Assembly: GCA_022712315.1 (NCBI GenBank)
Contig: JALAGS010000168.1
Location: 1-35,441 of the forward strand
DNA length: 35,441 bases
From: Sphingobacterium sp.
GTDB lineage: Bacteria > Bacteroidota > Bacteroidia > Sphingobacteriales > Sphingobacteriaceae
Reading direction: 5' to 3'
The first letter of the stretch is position 1. Each line of letters begins with the position of its first letter. This document shows positions 1-9,073 of the stretch, in pieces. A program made the translations under genes and the position numbers. The notes beneath the pieces were generated by a model. It made no database searches. It was not told where the DNA came from and saw only the letters and a list, made by a program, of their open reading frames with translations.

Positions 1-42
1 AGTTGCCATTGTAGATAAATTAAGTGTGAATAATAGCGGTAT

Positions 43-900
43 ATGTCTTTAAAAACAAAATATAATGCAATTTTCAAATGGGTTTTGTTCATACTTATTT
101 CTACGGGCTCTTTTGGTTTGTTGGCTCAATCTAAAAGTACCGCTAAGAAAATTATCAGATCTGATTTTCAGCAATATTTTGATCAATGTCAGGTGGCCGG
201 TGCAATTGCAATTTATGACCATAAACGTGACACTTGGATTTTGTCTGATACGACAGAAACACGATCCCAAGCTTTGCCGGCATCGACCTTTAAAATTATC
301 AATATGTTGATCGCTTTGGAGACAAAGACCATCAAAGATGAGCATAGCATTGTCCAGTGGCCAGGGTCGACTGATACCGTAAAATATGGCTATCGCCCCA
401 ATATTTATAAAAATATAACTGTAAAGGAAGCATTCGAAGTTTCAGCTGGCTGGGCCTTTATCGAGATAGCGAAGAAAATTGATCGTTCTGTTTATCGAAA
501 ATATCTCGAAGCATGTGATTATGGCAATGTGGATCTTTCGGAATCAGGTAGCGATTTTTGGAATTTTGGTTCAATGGGTATTTCTCCAATCAATCAGGTT
601 GAATTTTTGAAAAAACTTTATACTGGAGATCTACCTTTTTCAACACGCAACATGGATATTGTTAAACGTGTTATGATTTCCGAAAAAAACAATGATTATA
701 TCATCAGATCCAAGACGGGCTGGACAATGGCCAACCAAATGAATACAGGATGGTGGGTAGGCTACGTCGAACAAAAAGGCGATGTTTATTTCTTTGCAAC
801 TAGGCTTATTCAGGACCGCAAGTTTAACCGCCCTGATTTCTCGGACTGCCGGAAAGCGATTACACGAGAAATTTTTAAAGATCTAAAGATTTTGCACTAG
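43..900 (+). CDS. blaOXA: Class D (OXA-type) beta-lactamase
   Basis: A periplasmic serine beta-lactamase of class D, 285 residues, expected to hydrolyse beta-lactams through an acyl-enzyme with a carboxylated lysine. It has an N-terminal hydrophobic segment and probable signal cleavage near residue 28 (LLAQS). Visible motifs are the active-site STFK at 81-84, YGN at 160-162, FW with the omega-loop Trp at 173, KTG at 224-226 and the class-typical WWVG at 237-240. The second conserved box, normally SxV, reads SAG at 134-136, so the valine next to the carboxylysine is glycine here. A methyltransferase gene follows after 51 bases on the same strand. No integron or insertion sequence is seen nearby, so it looks like a resident chromosomal enzyme. 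Family assignment is firm; substrate range cannot be read from the sequence. Confidence 0.93.
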   Translation: MSLKTKYNAIFKWVLFILISTGSFGLLAQSKSTAKKIIRSDFQQYFDQCQVAGAIAIYDHKRDTWILSDTTETRSQALPASTFKIINMLIALETKTIKDEHSIVQWPGSTDTVKYGYRPNIYKNITVKEAFEVSAGWAFIEIAKKIDRSVYRKYLEACDYGNVDLSESGSDFWNFGSMGISPINQVEFLKKLYTGDLPFSTRNMDIVKRVMISEKNNDYIIRSKTGWTMANQMNTGWWVGYVEQKGDVYFFATRLIQDRKFNRPDFSDCRKAITREIFKDLKILH

Positions 901-951
901 AACTGAGGTTGTTCTTTATCAGTCAATAAATTATATCCCGACAATAGACAG

Positions 952-1569
952 ATGGAAAATTTTAATCGAAAGAAACATTGGGAAGAGATATACGAAAATA
1001 AGCCCCTAGAATCAGTCAGCTGGTATCAGCCCAATCCAGAAGTATCACTACATTTTATACATCAATCTAGTCTTTCGAAAGAGGCTAAAATTATAGATAT
1101 AGGTGGAGGTGATAGTTTTCTCGTTGATTTCCTATTGAAAGCAGGATTTGAAGATATTACTGTATTGGATATTTCCAATGCTGCTATTGAAAGAGCGAGA
1201 AAAAGGTTGGGAGATCAGGCGACTAAAGTCAAATGGATTGTTTCGGATATCTTAGACTTCGTTCCTGATACACGCTATGATTTTTGGCATGATCGGGCCA
1301 CATTTCATTTTTTGACTGCTCGAGAGGAGATTGATCGCTACATTGAAATTGCAGATCAGGCAATTTCAGCGCAGGGTGTTTTAGTTGTTGGTACTTTTTC
1401 TGAACAAGGACCAAGGAAATGTTGTGGGATCGAGATTAAACAATATTCGACACAATCTCTAACCGATTTATTTCAATCTTATTTTAAAAAAATTGAGTGT
1501 ATGACGATTGACCACAGTACGCCATTCGATACGATACAAAATTTTGTGTTTTGCAGCTTTACTAAATAA
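952..1569 (+). CDS. Class I SAM-dependent methyltransferase
   Basis: A 205-residue cytoplasmic methyltransferase of the Rossmann-fold class I type. The start KKHWEEIYENKP and the following SWYQPNPE stretch are typical of small Methyltransf_25-like proteins. The SAM-binding motif I is IIDIGGGDSFLVDFLL at about 46-61, the acidic end of beta-2 is VLDIS near 73-77, and the motif after it is VSDILDF with HDRATFHFL. The substrate is unknown; relatives are often annotated only as generic methyltransferases. It lies 51 bases after the beta-lactamase on the same strand and may be cotranscribed, but no shared function is implied. It is complete, with no frameshift. Confidence 0.85.
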   Translation: MENFNRKKHWEEIYENKPLESVSWYQPNPEVSLHFIHQSSLSKEAKIIDIGGGDSFLVDFLLKAGFEDITVLDISNAAIERARKRLGDQATKVKWIVSDILDFVPDTRYDFWHDRATFHFLTAREEIDRYIEIADQAISAQGVLVVGTFSEQGPRKCCGIEIKQYSTQSLTDLFQSYFKKIECMTIDHSTPFDTIQNFVFCSFTK

Positions 1570-1590
1570 TTGTCAATAAGCAGGGGCACA

Positions 1591-1855
1591 ATGCTGTTAT
1601 CTCTAGAAAAGAGATTAGAGGCAGAGATGGAGAATATCCCTGCTATCACATTACCTAAACCTTATCTTGGTGAAGCTTGAGCAATTGCAAGAGAGGAGCG
1701 CGAATCCGATCAATGAAACGATTGACAAAGAATCGCCGAGCTTGACAGCACAACTGTCTTGATAAAGAAGGAAATATATGTCGATTTGCATCAGAAGTGC
1801 CTCGGTCTCGATGTGCCCCCAATAGTTGCTTTTTTCAAAAAAGCATTTCCTTTTC
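1591..1855 (+). pseudogene. Possible decayed coding remnant, frameshifted
   Basis: This stretch has protein-like reading in changing frames rather than one ORF. Frame 1 from 1591 reads MLLSLEKRLEAEMENIPAIT and stops at 1678. Frame 2 overlaps it with KLEQLQERSANPINETIDKE. Frame 1 then resumes near 1729 with RIAELDSTTVLIKKEIYVDL and runs on to about 1855. The composition (charged amphipathic helix, then a hydrophobic tail) is more coding-like than the AT-rich DNA on either side. I cannot name a family. It may be a dead gene with small indels or chance. Confidence 0.25.
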
Positions 1856-1964
1856 TAACCATTCTTTTTCATTGATACTGAATTTTTAGGCTCCTTCTTT
1901 ATGCCTGTTTCTGATAGTTTTATGATTGTTTGCGCATTTTTTATTTAGAATTATTAAAAATAAC

Positions 1965-1996
1965 TTGATATTGTGAGTTGAATTACGTTAAATTTG
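1965..1996 (+). promoter_or_regulatory. Bacteroidota-type promoter for the TonB receptor operon
   Basis: A TTG at 1965-1967 is followed, after 21 bases, by TAAATTTG at 1989-1996, a full match to the Bacteroidota -7 element TAnnTTTG. It lies 58 bases before the receptor start codon, leaving a short leader. The match is read by eye; the transcription start is unknown. Confidence 0.5.
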
Positions 1997-2054
1997 TGTC
2001 TGTTTAGAACGATTTTAAATAGAGTGAGTCTGTTTTGCGTTTTTATTCATACTT

Positions 2055-4766
2055 ATGAGAAAGACATTTTTAACATTAATTTTTGCTTCTTACAGTATTA
2101 TTCTTTGTGCTCAGCAAACCATGATAAAAGGGATAGTAATGGATCAGCGGGCTAAACCTTTGGATGGAGCCACTGTTTTTATGGGTGCTTTTGACGTGAA
2201 TGGTAGCACAAATGCTCAGGGAGAGTTTAGTTTGATTCTTCCCGTTAAATATTATGGTGACAGTCTTTTATTATCGATAAGCTATGTTGGAAAGAAAAGT
2301 GTGGAACGATGGATTGATACCCGAAAAAAGAATGAAAACTTAAGTTTTGTATTGGAGGATAACAGCCTAACACTGGAGGAAATAAATGTTAATCAAGAAT
2401 TTAAACAGAATAAGAATTCCGTTTCATCGATTGTTTTTAACGAAGAAGCAATAGAAAGAGTACAAGCATTTAGCTTGATGGACGTATTGAATACATTGCC
2501 TGGTAAGCAAATGACAGCACCAAATATCAATGCTCCCCAAACGTTGAACCTTAGAAATACATTAGATGGTAGTAATACGCTTAATAATTCGCTGGGAATA
2601 CCGATTATAGTAGACGGGGTACGACTTTCCAATGATGCTAATATGCAATCAAGACCTGTCGGTCAGCGTGGAATGGAGGGATCGGTACTTCCTGCTGTTA
2701 CGAGTGGAAATACCGCTGATGTACCATTTAGAGGCGTGGATTTACGGGAGATACCTGTAGAATCTATTGAAAAAATAGAGGTTATCCAGGGGGTAGCTTC
2801 TGCTGAGTATGGCGAATTGACCGACGGCGCTATTCTAATCGAAAGAAAAGCAGGAAACTCGCCGTTGCATTTTACAACGAATATAAATGACGGCTCCCGA
2901 AATTATTCACTTAATAAAGGGTTTAGTCTCCCAAAGAACTGGGGCGGGATAACAACAGATCTAAACTATGCCATTTCAAATTCGAATCCACAGGATAAAG
3001 TACAGGAATACAAGCGGTACGGCACTTCACTGCGCTGGAATACGGCTGCATCACGAAAACTTCGCAATAAGTTAAGTTTAGATTTTAACATGCGAATTGA
3101 TGATGCAAAACAGGATCCGGATGATAATTCCAAAAGAAAATATTACTCGAAAGAAATTGGTGTACGTTTTTCGAACACTACACAGTTAAACTATAATACA
3201 CGATTTTTTGACGAGATCAGCCTCATGTTTTCTTATTCTATCAGCAAGCAAGAGAGCTTTGCCCAATGGTTGTTAAATAGCGGTAACAAACCCTATACAG
3301 CTAAGGATACGACAGGTATATATGAGGGCATTATTCTTAACTCCCAGTATCTGGCAGAAGAGGAGATTATAGGGAAGCCCATAACAGCAAGCACTAGCTT
3401 AAAATTTACGAAAAGGTTTCAGATAGGTAAAACTGTTCACAGTCTCCTGTATGGATTTAATGGTTCCTATGCAAATAATGGGGGAAGGGGGATTATTTCT
3501 GATCCAGATAGACCTCGATTTGTCAATTTTAATGATCAAAATATTAGACCTTATTCTTTTGAGCTTAATCCTGCTTTAATTAATACAGGCTTTTACGTGA
3601 CAGACAACTTTCATTATAAACTGTTTGGTAAAAACGTGAACAGCAATTTTGGTGTTCGTTTTGATAATCAAAATGGAAGCACCAGCTTTCAGCCACGTTT
3701 AAATACAAGGATCGTTTTAGATAAGAGGTGGGCTTTAAGTGCGGCCTTTGGAGTTGCAACGAAATCTCCTACGCTAGCACACCGTTATCCATCACCTTCC
3801 TGGATAGATATTCCATTGATTATCGCGCAGAACACGCAAAGTTCCTTATATTTAGTATATACCGAGAAATTCATTACGAAGAATGAAAACTTAAAGTCAA
3901 GTAAATCGGAAAGTGCTGAGTTTAATATAGAATTTAAAAATTCTTGGATAACATCCCGTATCAATTCTTACTTTAAAAATAACAGAAATGGTTTTAATTC
4001 TGTCAAGGTCTATAAACCGTTTCACTTACCTGTATTCGATTATCATTATGATGAAGGTTTAAATCAGATCGTCTACCAAGAGACAGGAAAATACATAGAT
4101 TACTACGATAAAGGCTATAATCGGATAGAAAATATTAAAAATTCTTATTCCTACGGTTTTGATTGGTCTCTGGCCTTTAGGGAGATTAAATCTATTCGTA
4201 CAAGTTTCTCCACAAGTACTTCCTTTATTCTGTCTAACCAGGAGGATAAGGTTTTAGATATAAAGGATTTATATTCTCCTATTCAGGTTAATGGGCAGCC
4301 AGTTTCTTACCTTTTATATCAACCTAGCAACCAAGGGAGACATGTTGTCCTTACAAGTAAGTTAAATACCACCACGCACATTCCTTCTATTGGATTTGTC
4401 ATCATGACAAATACGGATATTTTCTGGAAGAATCGCTATCAGCGAAACTATAATGACAATTATCGAAAACCAGTAGGTTATCTGGATGCCAACATGCGGC
4501 AAGTGCTAATTAATGACGATTTAGCGTCATCTCTTCCCATGAGGGATCTAACATTGTCGGACAGTCAGCAACGTATTATTTATATGAATTTCTCCTTGTC
4601 GGTCGCCAAGGAAATCAGTAAAAGGATCCGTATCGCAGTGACAGCCTATAATACTTTTAATATGCAGCCCATTAGTTCCTATTGGGATCCCAATACACAG
4701 CAGGAAGTAGTCGTCAGCTATAATAGTCCTTTAAGCATTACGGGCGGAATATCAATTAAACTTTAA
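2055..4766 (+). CDS. TonB-dependent outer-membrane receptor
   Basis: A 903-residue TonB-dependent receptor of the Bacteroidota type. It has a signal peptide (residues 1-19, ending LCAQQ), a carboxypeptidase-regulatory-like domain at about 24-110 (IKGIVMDQRAKPLDGATVFM), a plug domain at about 115-265 with IIVDGVRL and IEKIEVIQGVASAEYGEL, then a long beta-barrel to the C-terminus (SITGGISIKL). Such receptors import iron chelates, haem, cobalamin or glycans using TonB energy. No SusD partner follows; instead a DUF4876 lipoprotein starts 15 bases later, so this is not a standard glycan utilisation pair. It is the first gene of a four-gene operon that ends in a di-haem peroxidase. The ligand is unknown; a metal or haem compound is plausible but is inference. 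Confidence 0.93.
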   Translation: MRKTFLTLIFASYSIILCAQQTMIKGIVMDQRAKPLDGATVFMGAFDVNGSTNAQGEFSLILPVKYYGDSLLLSISYVGKKSVERWIDTRKKNENLSFVLEDNSLTLEEINVNQEFKQNKNSVSSIVFNEEAIERVQAFSLMDVLNTLPGKQMTAPNINAPQTLNLRNTLDGSNTLNNSLGIPIIVDGVRLSNDANMQSRPVGQRGMEGSVLPAVTSGNTADVPFRGVDLREIPVESIEKIEVIQGVASAEYGELTDGAILIERKAGNSPLHFTTNINDGSRNYSLNKGFSLPKNWGGITTDLNYAISNSNPQDKVQEYKRYGTSLRWNTAASRKLRNKLSLDFNMRIDDAKQDPDDNSKRKYYSKEIGVRFSNTTQLNYNTRFFDEISLMFSYSISKQESFAQWLLNSGNKPYTAKDTTGIYEGIILNSQYLAEEEIIGKPITASTSLKFTKRFQIGKTVHSLLYGFNGSYANNGGRGIISDPDRPRFVNFNDQNIRPYSFELNPALINTGFYVTDNFHYKLFGKNVNSNFGVRFDNQNGSTSFQPRLNTRIVLDKRWALSAAFGVATKSPTLAHRYPSPSWIDIPLIIAQNTQSSLYLVYTEKFITKNENLKSSKSESAEFNIEFKNSWITSRINSYFKNNRNGFNSVKVYKPFHLPVFDYHYDEGLNQIVYQETGKYIDYYDKGYNRIENIKNSYSYGFDWSLAFREIKSIRTSFSTSTSFILSNQEDKVLDIKDLYSPIQVNGQPVSYLLYQPSNQGRHVVLTSKLNTTTHIPSIGFVIMTNTDIFWKNRYQRNYNDNYRKPVGYLDANMRQVLINDDLASSLPMRDLTLSDSQQRIIYMNFSLSVAKEISKRIRIAVTAYNTFNMQPISSYWDPNTQQEVVVSYNSPLSITGGISIKL

Positions 4767-4781
4767 CAAATACCATATACT

Positions 4782-6146
4782 ATGAAACAGAATTATATTC
4801 TACTATTTTTCTCCTTAATACTGGCCTTATTTGGAGGCTGTAAAAAAGATATTGACGAAGTGCAACCTATCAACGTTAATGTGCAGTTATCGGTCAATCC
4901 CGAGGAAGTTTGGTTTGAGGTGCCTTATGACAAGGCTGAAATTACATTGATAAATAAAGGTAATGGCAGTTCCTATAAACTTCAAGCAGATACAAAGGGT
5001 AAAATTTCATTGCATAATATTGCTCCCGGCAATTACAGTATCAATGTCTCGTTAGCCATCTCAGCTGAGGAATATACCAAATTGACCGGGGTAAACCGTT
5101 CATCTATATTCTACCTAAACTATGCATTAGCTGATAAGGCATTATTTGCCGATGAAGATTTTAATATTAGCTTAGTGACAAGTGAACCTGTTGGTGGTTT
5201 TGTTATTAAACAGATCTATTATGCTGGATCGGATACCAAGGAAGGGGCTCTTAACCGGGATAATTTTATTGAAATTTATAATAATTCAGACGAAACTTTG
5301 TACGCTGATAGCTTAATGGTGGTATTAGCTTACGGAAAACCGAATAATAAAACTGATGAATATTCTTTAAGTAATAATCAGTACGATTGGAGTAAATCTA
5401 TCAATATGGCGGTGTCCAATAATGCGAACGAAGACTATGTTTACGCGAAAGGAATATTTATGATTCCAAGTGATGGGACAGGCAAAAAATATCCTGTCGA
5501 ATCAGGAAAAAGTATTATCATCGCTGGGTCGGCGCTAGATTACGCTGGTTCGTATAAGGACAACAACGGCAATATAATCGGTGCTCAAAAGCCTGAACTT
5601 ACGGTAGACCTAAGTAATGCCGATTTTGAAGCTTGGTTGTATCCCTATGAACAAAAAATTCAGCCTGGACGAACGATCTTTGCTAATGACGTAGACAATC
5701 CATCCGTTACAAACGTGGAGGTTTTTCTTGCCCTAAGTATGCGTGATATGTATTTTCCACCACAAGCGAGAGAGTCTTTTGTATTGATGAAAGCTGATGG
5801 AAACTTTGATTTAAATAATATTCCTTCATTTGCGATCCCAACTATACAAACTGTAACAACCAGTACTGTACGTTACGCCCAAATGCCGGCAAGGTTTATT
5901 TTGGATGCTGTGGAGATTCAGGAACCGATTGTCGCTGACCAAATCCCACGTCGTTTACCGCAAAGATTTGACGCAGGGGCAATATCTGTACCTGGAGGAG
6001 CTTACTCGAGCCAATCTATCGTGCGCAAGACAGAAAAGAAAATCGGTAATAGACGTATTCTGAAAGATACGAATAATTCATCAAATGATTTTGGTGTGTT
6101 GCAACGCGCAAATCCGACTAAAACGGATGCATCATTTATAGATTAG
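4782..6146 (+). CDS. DUF4876-type lipoprotein
   Basis: A 454-residue lipoprotein with a signal peptide and lipobox ending at Cys20 (LFGGC). The residues after the Cys (KKDIDE) resemble the charged export signal that sends lipoproteins to the cell surface in Bacteroidota; that is inference. Residues about 30-115 form an Ig-like or regulatory-like beta domain (PYDKAEITLINKGNGS). The central part holds FIEIYNNSDETLYADSL, and the whole resembles DUF4876 proteins as I remember them. It sits 15 bases after the TonB receptor and 7 bases before the barrel gene, so it is almost surely part of the same transport machine, perhaps a surface ligand-binding subunit replacing SusD. No enzyme motif is seen. 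Confidence 0.75.
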   Translation: MKQNYILLFFSLILALFGGCKKDIDEVQPINVNVQLSVNPEEVWFEVPYDKAEITLINKGNGSSYKLQADTKGKISLHNIAPGNYSINVSLAISAEEYTKLTGVNRSSIFYLNYALADKALFADEDFNISLVTSEPVGGFVIKQIYYAGSDTKEGALNRDNFIEIYNNSDETLYADSLMVVLAYGKPNNKTDEYSLSNNQYDWSKSINMAVSNNANEDYVYAKGIFMIPSDGTGKKYPVESGKSIIIAGSALDYAGSYKDNNGNIIGAQKPELTVDLSNADFEAWLYPYEQKIQPGRTIFANDVDNPSVTNVEVFLALSMRDMYFPPQARESFVLMKADGNFDLNNIPSFAIPTIQTVTTSTVRYAQMPARFILDAVEIQEPIVADQIPRRLPQRFDAGAISVPGGAYSSQSIVRKTEKKIGNRRILKDTNNSSNDFGVLQRANPTKTDASFID

Positions 6147-6153
6147 AATCCAT

Positions 6154-7704
6154 ATGCGTTCAATTTTATTCATCATAGTTTTGATTTCCCTTTCTGCTTT
6201 GAGTTATGCTCAAAGCAGAAAGGATTCTATTTATAGCTATACCATCGAACATCACTTGGTTGAAAGAAATCTACTGAGGCCAGCTTTTCTTCAAAGAGAT
6301 TCATTGATATCTTATGGGGATATCCGGGTTGCATATCAAATGGATAGGGGTGGGTTTCGAAAGGCGCAACAGGCTTACAAAGGTGTTGCTACAAGTTTCC
6401 AGGCCAATGGGTTTAACCGTTTGGGAAAGTTCTTATTGGGAGCTAAATTTACTTTTAACACCATACAAGAAGACAGTTTAGCCAATAGCCTTCGTTCGGG
6501 GCTTGAAGATTTAAGCCCTTATTATCCTTATGCAAATAAAAGTGGCGACTATCAACGTCAGAACTACCTGCTTAATGCTTCATTGGCCTACGAATTAACG
6601 CATTGGGTGCAGCCATTTTTTCAGATAGACTATCATAGGCATTGGAGTGCAGGCACGGTGGATCCACGTTTGAAGTCGAACAGATTTACATTTAAAGCAA
6701 AACCTGGTATTACCTTGAATTTTTCGAAAAGTACATTGGGGGTATACGGAATAATCGGACATGCGGACGAAAACGTTTCTTTGTTATACAAAAACATGGA
6801 TTTTCAATCTTCAAATCTATACCCAGATCGAATATACTATATGAATTATGGGTATGGGACGGTTCGTCAAAAAGATAGTACGCGAACTAATATCAAATAT
6901 GATAAATATAAGGGATTAGGCTTTCAGTATCTTAGCAAGTTCTATGGATGGCATACAAAGGCGGAATTTGAATACCAGCAATATCACAATACAAATCAAA
7001 ACTATAGCAAAAAATCTGTCCTTTTTAGTACTCCATTAGCTATTTATGATCAAAATACAATCAGCTTTTTTGTAGATGCTGTCGAATATAATGGCGACCG
7101 GGGGCAACAATTGTTCATTTTGGATGGACAATATAATAAAGGTACTGATGGCAACAAATTGACTACGGGTAGCCTAAATAAAGCCAATTATAAAGTTAGT
7201 ACATTTTCCCTTACAGGACAATATTTTAAGCTTTGGGACAGACACCGTCAGGTTGCAAAAGAACTGGGTTTTCTTGTTGCCTACTATGCTGAAAATAGAA
7301 AAGATCTCTTGCAGGCGGTTGATTTTGAAGTGGGGCAATTACGTTTTGAGCCCTCTTTAAGATTATATCTGCAGAAAGGCAAAACGAAACTTATACAATT
7401 TTTATTTGCACCCTATGCAGCAATACCGACAGAAACTGCATTGGATTATAATCCCTTATCCATAAGTACCTTTGTCCAGCATGTTGTTTTTGGGGATTAT
7501 TACTATTATAAGACCCGGTACCTAGGCGCCAAACTTGGTTTTGAATACAAGGACCGCATTTGGGGAAACAACCTTGCCTTATATGGAAAGTTAGATCTCC
7601 GAAATTCTTTGGGTACTGTTGAATTAAAAGATAATATAGAACCTAAATTTCTTGCAATGGGAAGTAGAATGAATATGGAAATCGGAATTCGACTTTCTTT
7701 ATAA
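6154..7704 (+). CDS. Outer-membrane beta-barrel protein, DUF6850-like
   Basis: A 516-residue protein with a clear signal peptide (cleavage near residue 20, SYAQS). The mature part is rich in alternating aromatic and hydrophobic strands (FQYLSKFYGWHTKAEFEYQQ, LGAKLGFEYKDRIWGNNLAL) and ends in a short strand, NMEIGIRLSL, as expected for an outer-membrane barrel. I recall the DUF6850 barrel family as a frequent neighbour of DUF4876 lipoproteins, and this position fits, but the name is from memory. It begins 7 bases after the lipoprotein stop, so translational coupling is likely. The role could be a second pore or a scaffold for the lipoprotein. There are no catalytic motifs. Confidence 0.65.
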   Translation: MRSILFIIVLISLSALSYAQSRKDSIYSYTIEHHLVERNLLRPAFLQRDSLISYGDIRVAYQMDRGGFRKAQQAYKGVATSFQANGFNRLGKFLLGAKFTFNTIQEDSLANSLRSGLEDLSPYYPYANKSGDYQRQNYLLNASLAYELTHWVQPFFQIDYHRHWSAGTVDPRLKSNRFTFKAKPGITLNFSKSTLGVYGIIGHADENVSLLYKNMDFQSSNLYPDRIYYMNYGYGTVRQKDSTRTNIKYDKYKGLGFQYLSKFYGWHTKAEFEYQQYHNTNQNYSKKSVLFSTPLAIYDQNTISFFVDAVEYNGDRGQQLFILDGQYNKGTDGNKLTTGSLNKANYKVSTFSLTGQYFKLWDRHRQVAKELGFLVAYYAENRKDLLQAVDFEVGQLRFEPSLRLYLQKGKTKLIQFLFAPYAAIPTETALDYNPLSISTFVQHVVFGDYYYYKTRYLGAKLGFEYKDRIWGNNLALYGKLDLRNSLGTVELKDNIEPKFLAMGSRMNMEIGIRLSL

Positions 7705-7740
7705 ATTATTTTTGATAATAGTCCTAATAAAAAACTGATA

Positions 7741-8871
7741 ATGAAAAAACATGTTGCAGTAGTGGTCGGTCTTCTCGGTTTTGTCGGGTTACTTTCTATG
7801 AAAGACCGACAGCAAGCTTTTGATGATGAGATACAGCTGTATTATCGAAGATCGGTGAACGAATGGCCAAAACCAACAATCGATGTCGGTGCTCATTGGA
7901 AGGAATTTAAGTCTTTACCGAAGATTGATACCAGCTATTTTTCGCTTATGGAGAAACCTGATGTGAAGTTGGGGAAATATCTTTTTTTTGACCCCATTCT
8001 ATCAGGGAGCAATCAAATATCCTGTAGCAGTTGCCACAATCCGCAAACTTCCTGGGCTGACAAGCTTACCGTACCGGTTGGCAATGATCATCTGGAAGGT
8101 ACACGGAATACACCTTCTTTGCTGAACGTTTATGCACGCAAGGAATTGTTTTGGGACGGTCGTGCCGGTTCATTGGAAGAGCAAGCGCTGGGTCCTATCG
8201 AGGCACATCACGAAATGGACATGGAATTGACAAAGCTGATTCCCAAGTTAAAGGCTATTCCTGCATACAATAAGTTATTTATTGAGGCCTTCGGTGAAGA
8301 AGATTATTCCATGCCAGAGGTTCTAAAGGCACTCGGCGCCTTTCAACGGACACTGACAAGCAGACGAAGCCGTTTTGATGAATTTCTAGATGGTAATTAT
8401 AAGGTGTTATCTGATCAGGAAGTTCGTGGGCTTCATTTATTTCGGACAAAGGCGAGGTGCATGAATTGCCACAACGGCCAATTTTTTACAGACGATCAAT
8501 ATCACAACATTGGACTCACGTATTACAAAAGGAAATATCAGGATCTAGGTCGATATGAAATCACAAAAGTTCCTGCTGATGTTGGACGCTTTCGGACGCC
8601 ATCCCTGCGCGACGTAATGAATACCGATCCGTGGATGCACAACGGACTGTTTTGGAATATGACAGGACTATTGAATATGTACAATAGTGGTATGCAGATG
8701 AATTCCGCTACTACCGAACAGAAAGCAAAAGATCCGCTTTATCCTGTAACCGATCCATTGATGCAGCCCCTAAATCTGACGAAAGATGAAATAAAAGATA
8801 TTGAGTCCTTTTTGCACGCTATCACAGCGACTTCTTATCGTATGCGCCGTCCAGAAAGTTTACCAAGATAA
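7741..8871 (+). CDS. Di-haem cytochrome c peroxidase (CcpA/MauG family)
   Basis: A 376-residue periplasmic di-haem protein. An N-terminal hydrophobic segment (residues 5-19) serves as signal or anchor; there is no lipobox Cys. Two c-haem sites are present: CSSCH at 95-99 and CMNCH at 240-244. Family hallmarks also seen are KLGKYLFFDPILSGS (77-90), TRNTPSLLNV (121-130), LFWDGRAGSLEEQA (136-149) and FRTPSLRDV with MHNGLFWNM near the C-terminus. Members reduce hydrogen peroxide or, in MauG relatives, oxidise protein or small-molecule targets. It lies 36 bases after the barrel gene at the end of the receptor operon. The coupling suggests oxidation of the imported ligand or protection during its uptake; this is inference. 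Confidence 0.9.
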   Translation: MKKHVAVVVGLLGFVGLLSMKDRQQAFDDEIQLYYRRSVNEWPKPTIDVGAHWKEFKSLPKIDTSYFSLMEKPDVKLGKYLFFDPILSGSNQISCSSCHNPQTSWADKLTVPVGNDHLEGTRNTPSLLNVYARKELFWDGRAGSLEEQALGPIEAHHEMDMELTKLIPKLKAIPAYNKLFIEAFGEEDYSMPEVLKALGAFQRTLTSRRSRFDEFLDGNYKVLSDQEVRGLHLFRTKARCMNCHNGQFFTDDQYHNIGLTYYKRKYQDLGRYEITKVPADVGRFRTPSLRDVMNTDPWMHNGLFWNMTGLLNMYNSGMQMNSATTEQKAKDPLYPVTDPLMQPLNLTKDEIKDIESFLHAITATSYRMRRPESLPR

Positions 8872-8962
8872 ATGACCGTCGAACAATATTCAGACTGTGT
8901 CAGGCTATTGTTCGACATGCTACATTTGGAGGAGACAGCTTCATGATAATTCCTTGAAAAAA

Positions 8963-9073
8963 GATGGGGTCTAAAAAGTAAAAACAAACTCTCTGCGAAT
9001 TGCATATTTGAAAAGTCCCTGTATAGGTAAAATATCCGGAAAAAAGGGCTATCCAAGTTTTTTGGACAGCCCT
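8963..9073. repeat. Intergenic repeat, copy 1 (MITE-like)
   Basis: About 110 bases that align along their whole length with a second copy at 14191-14313. Shared blocks are GTCTAAAA, AAAACAAACTCTCTG, ATATTTGAAAAGT, CCTGTA, AGGTA and a final hairpin. The ends carry GTCTAAAA and, on the other strand, GTCCAAAA, a short imperfect terminal inverted repeat. This copy follows the peroxidase gene. No coding content. Confidence 0.75.
9046..9072. terminator. Hairpin terminator inside repeat copy 1
   Basis: The arms GGGCTATCCAA and TTGGACAGCCC pair over 11 positions with one mismatch and a 5-base loop. Read on the minus strand it is followed by six T residues; on the plus strand by TAATGTTTT. It probably ends the peroxidase operon and may work in both directions. 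Confidence 0.6.

Noticed and set aside
43..1569. Beta-lactamase region as a recently acquired resistance element
   Set aside because: No integron, insertion sequence, attachment site or change in base composition was seen; the gene resembles its surroundings.
2055..6146. Polysaccharide utilisation locus of SusC/SusD type
   Set aside because: The lipoprotein lacks SusD-like helical repeats and no glycoside hydrolase or sugar sensor is linked to the operon.
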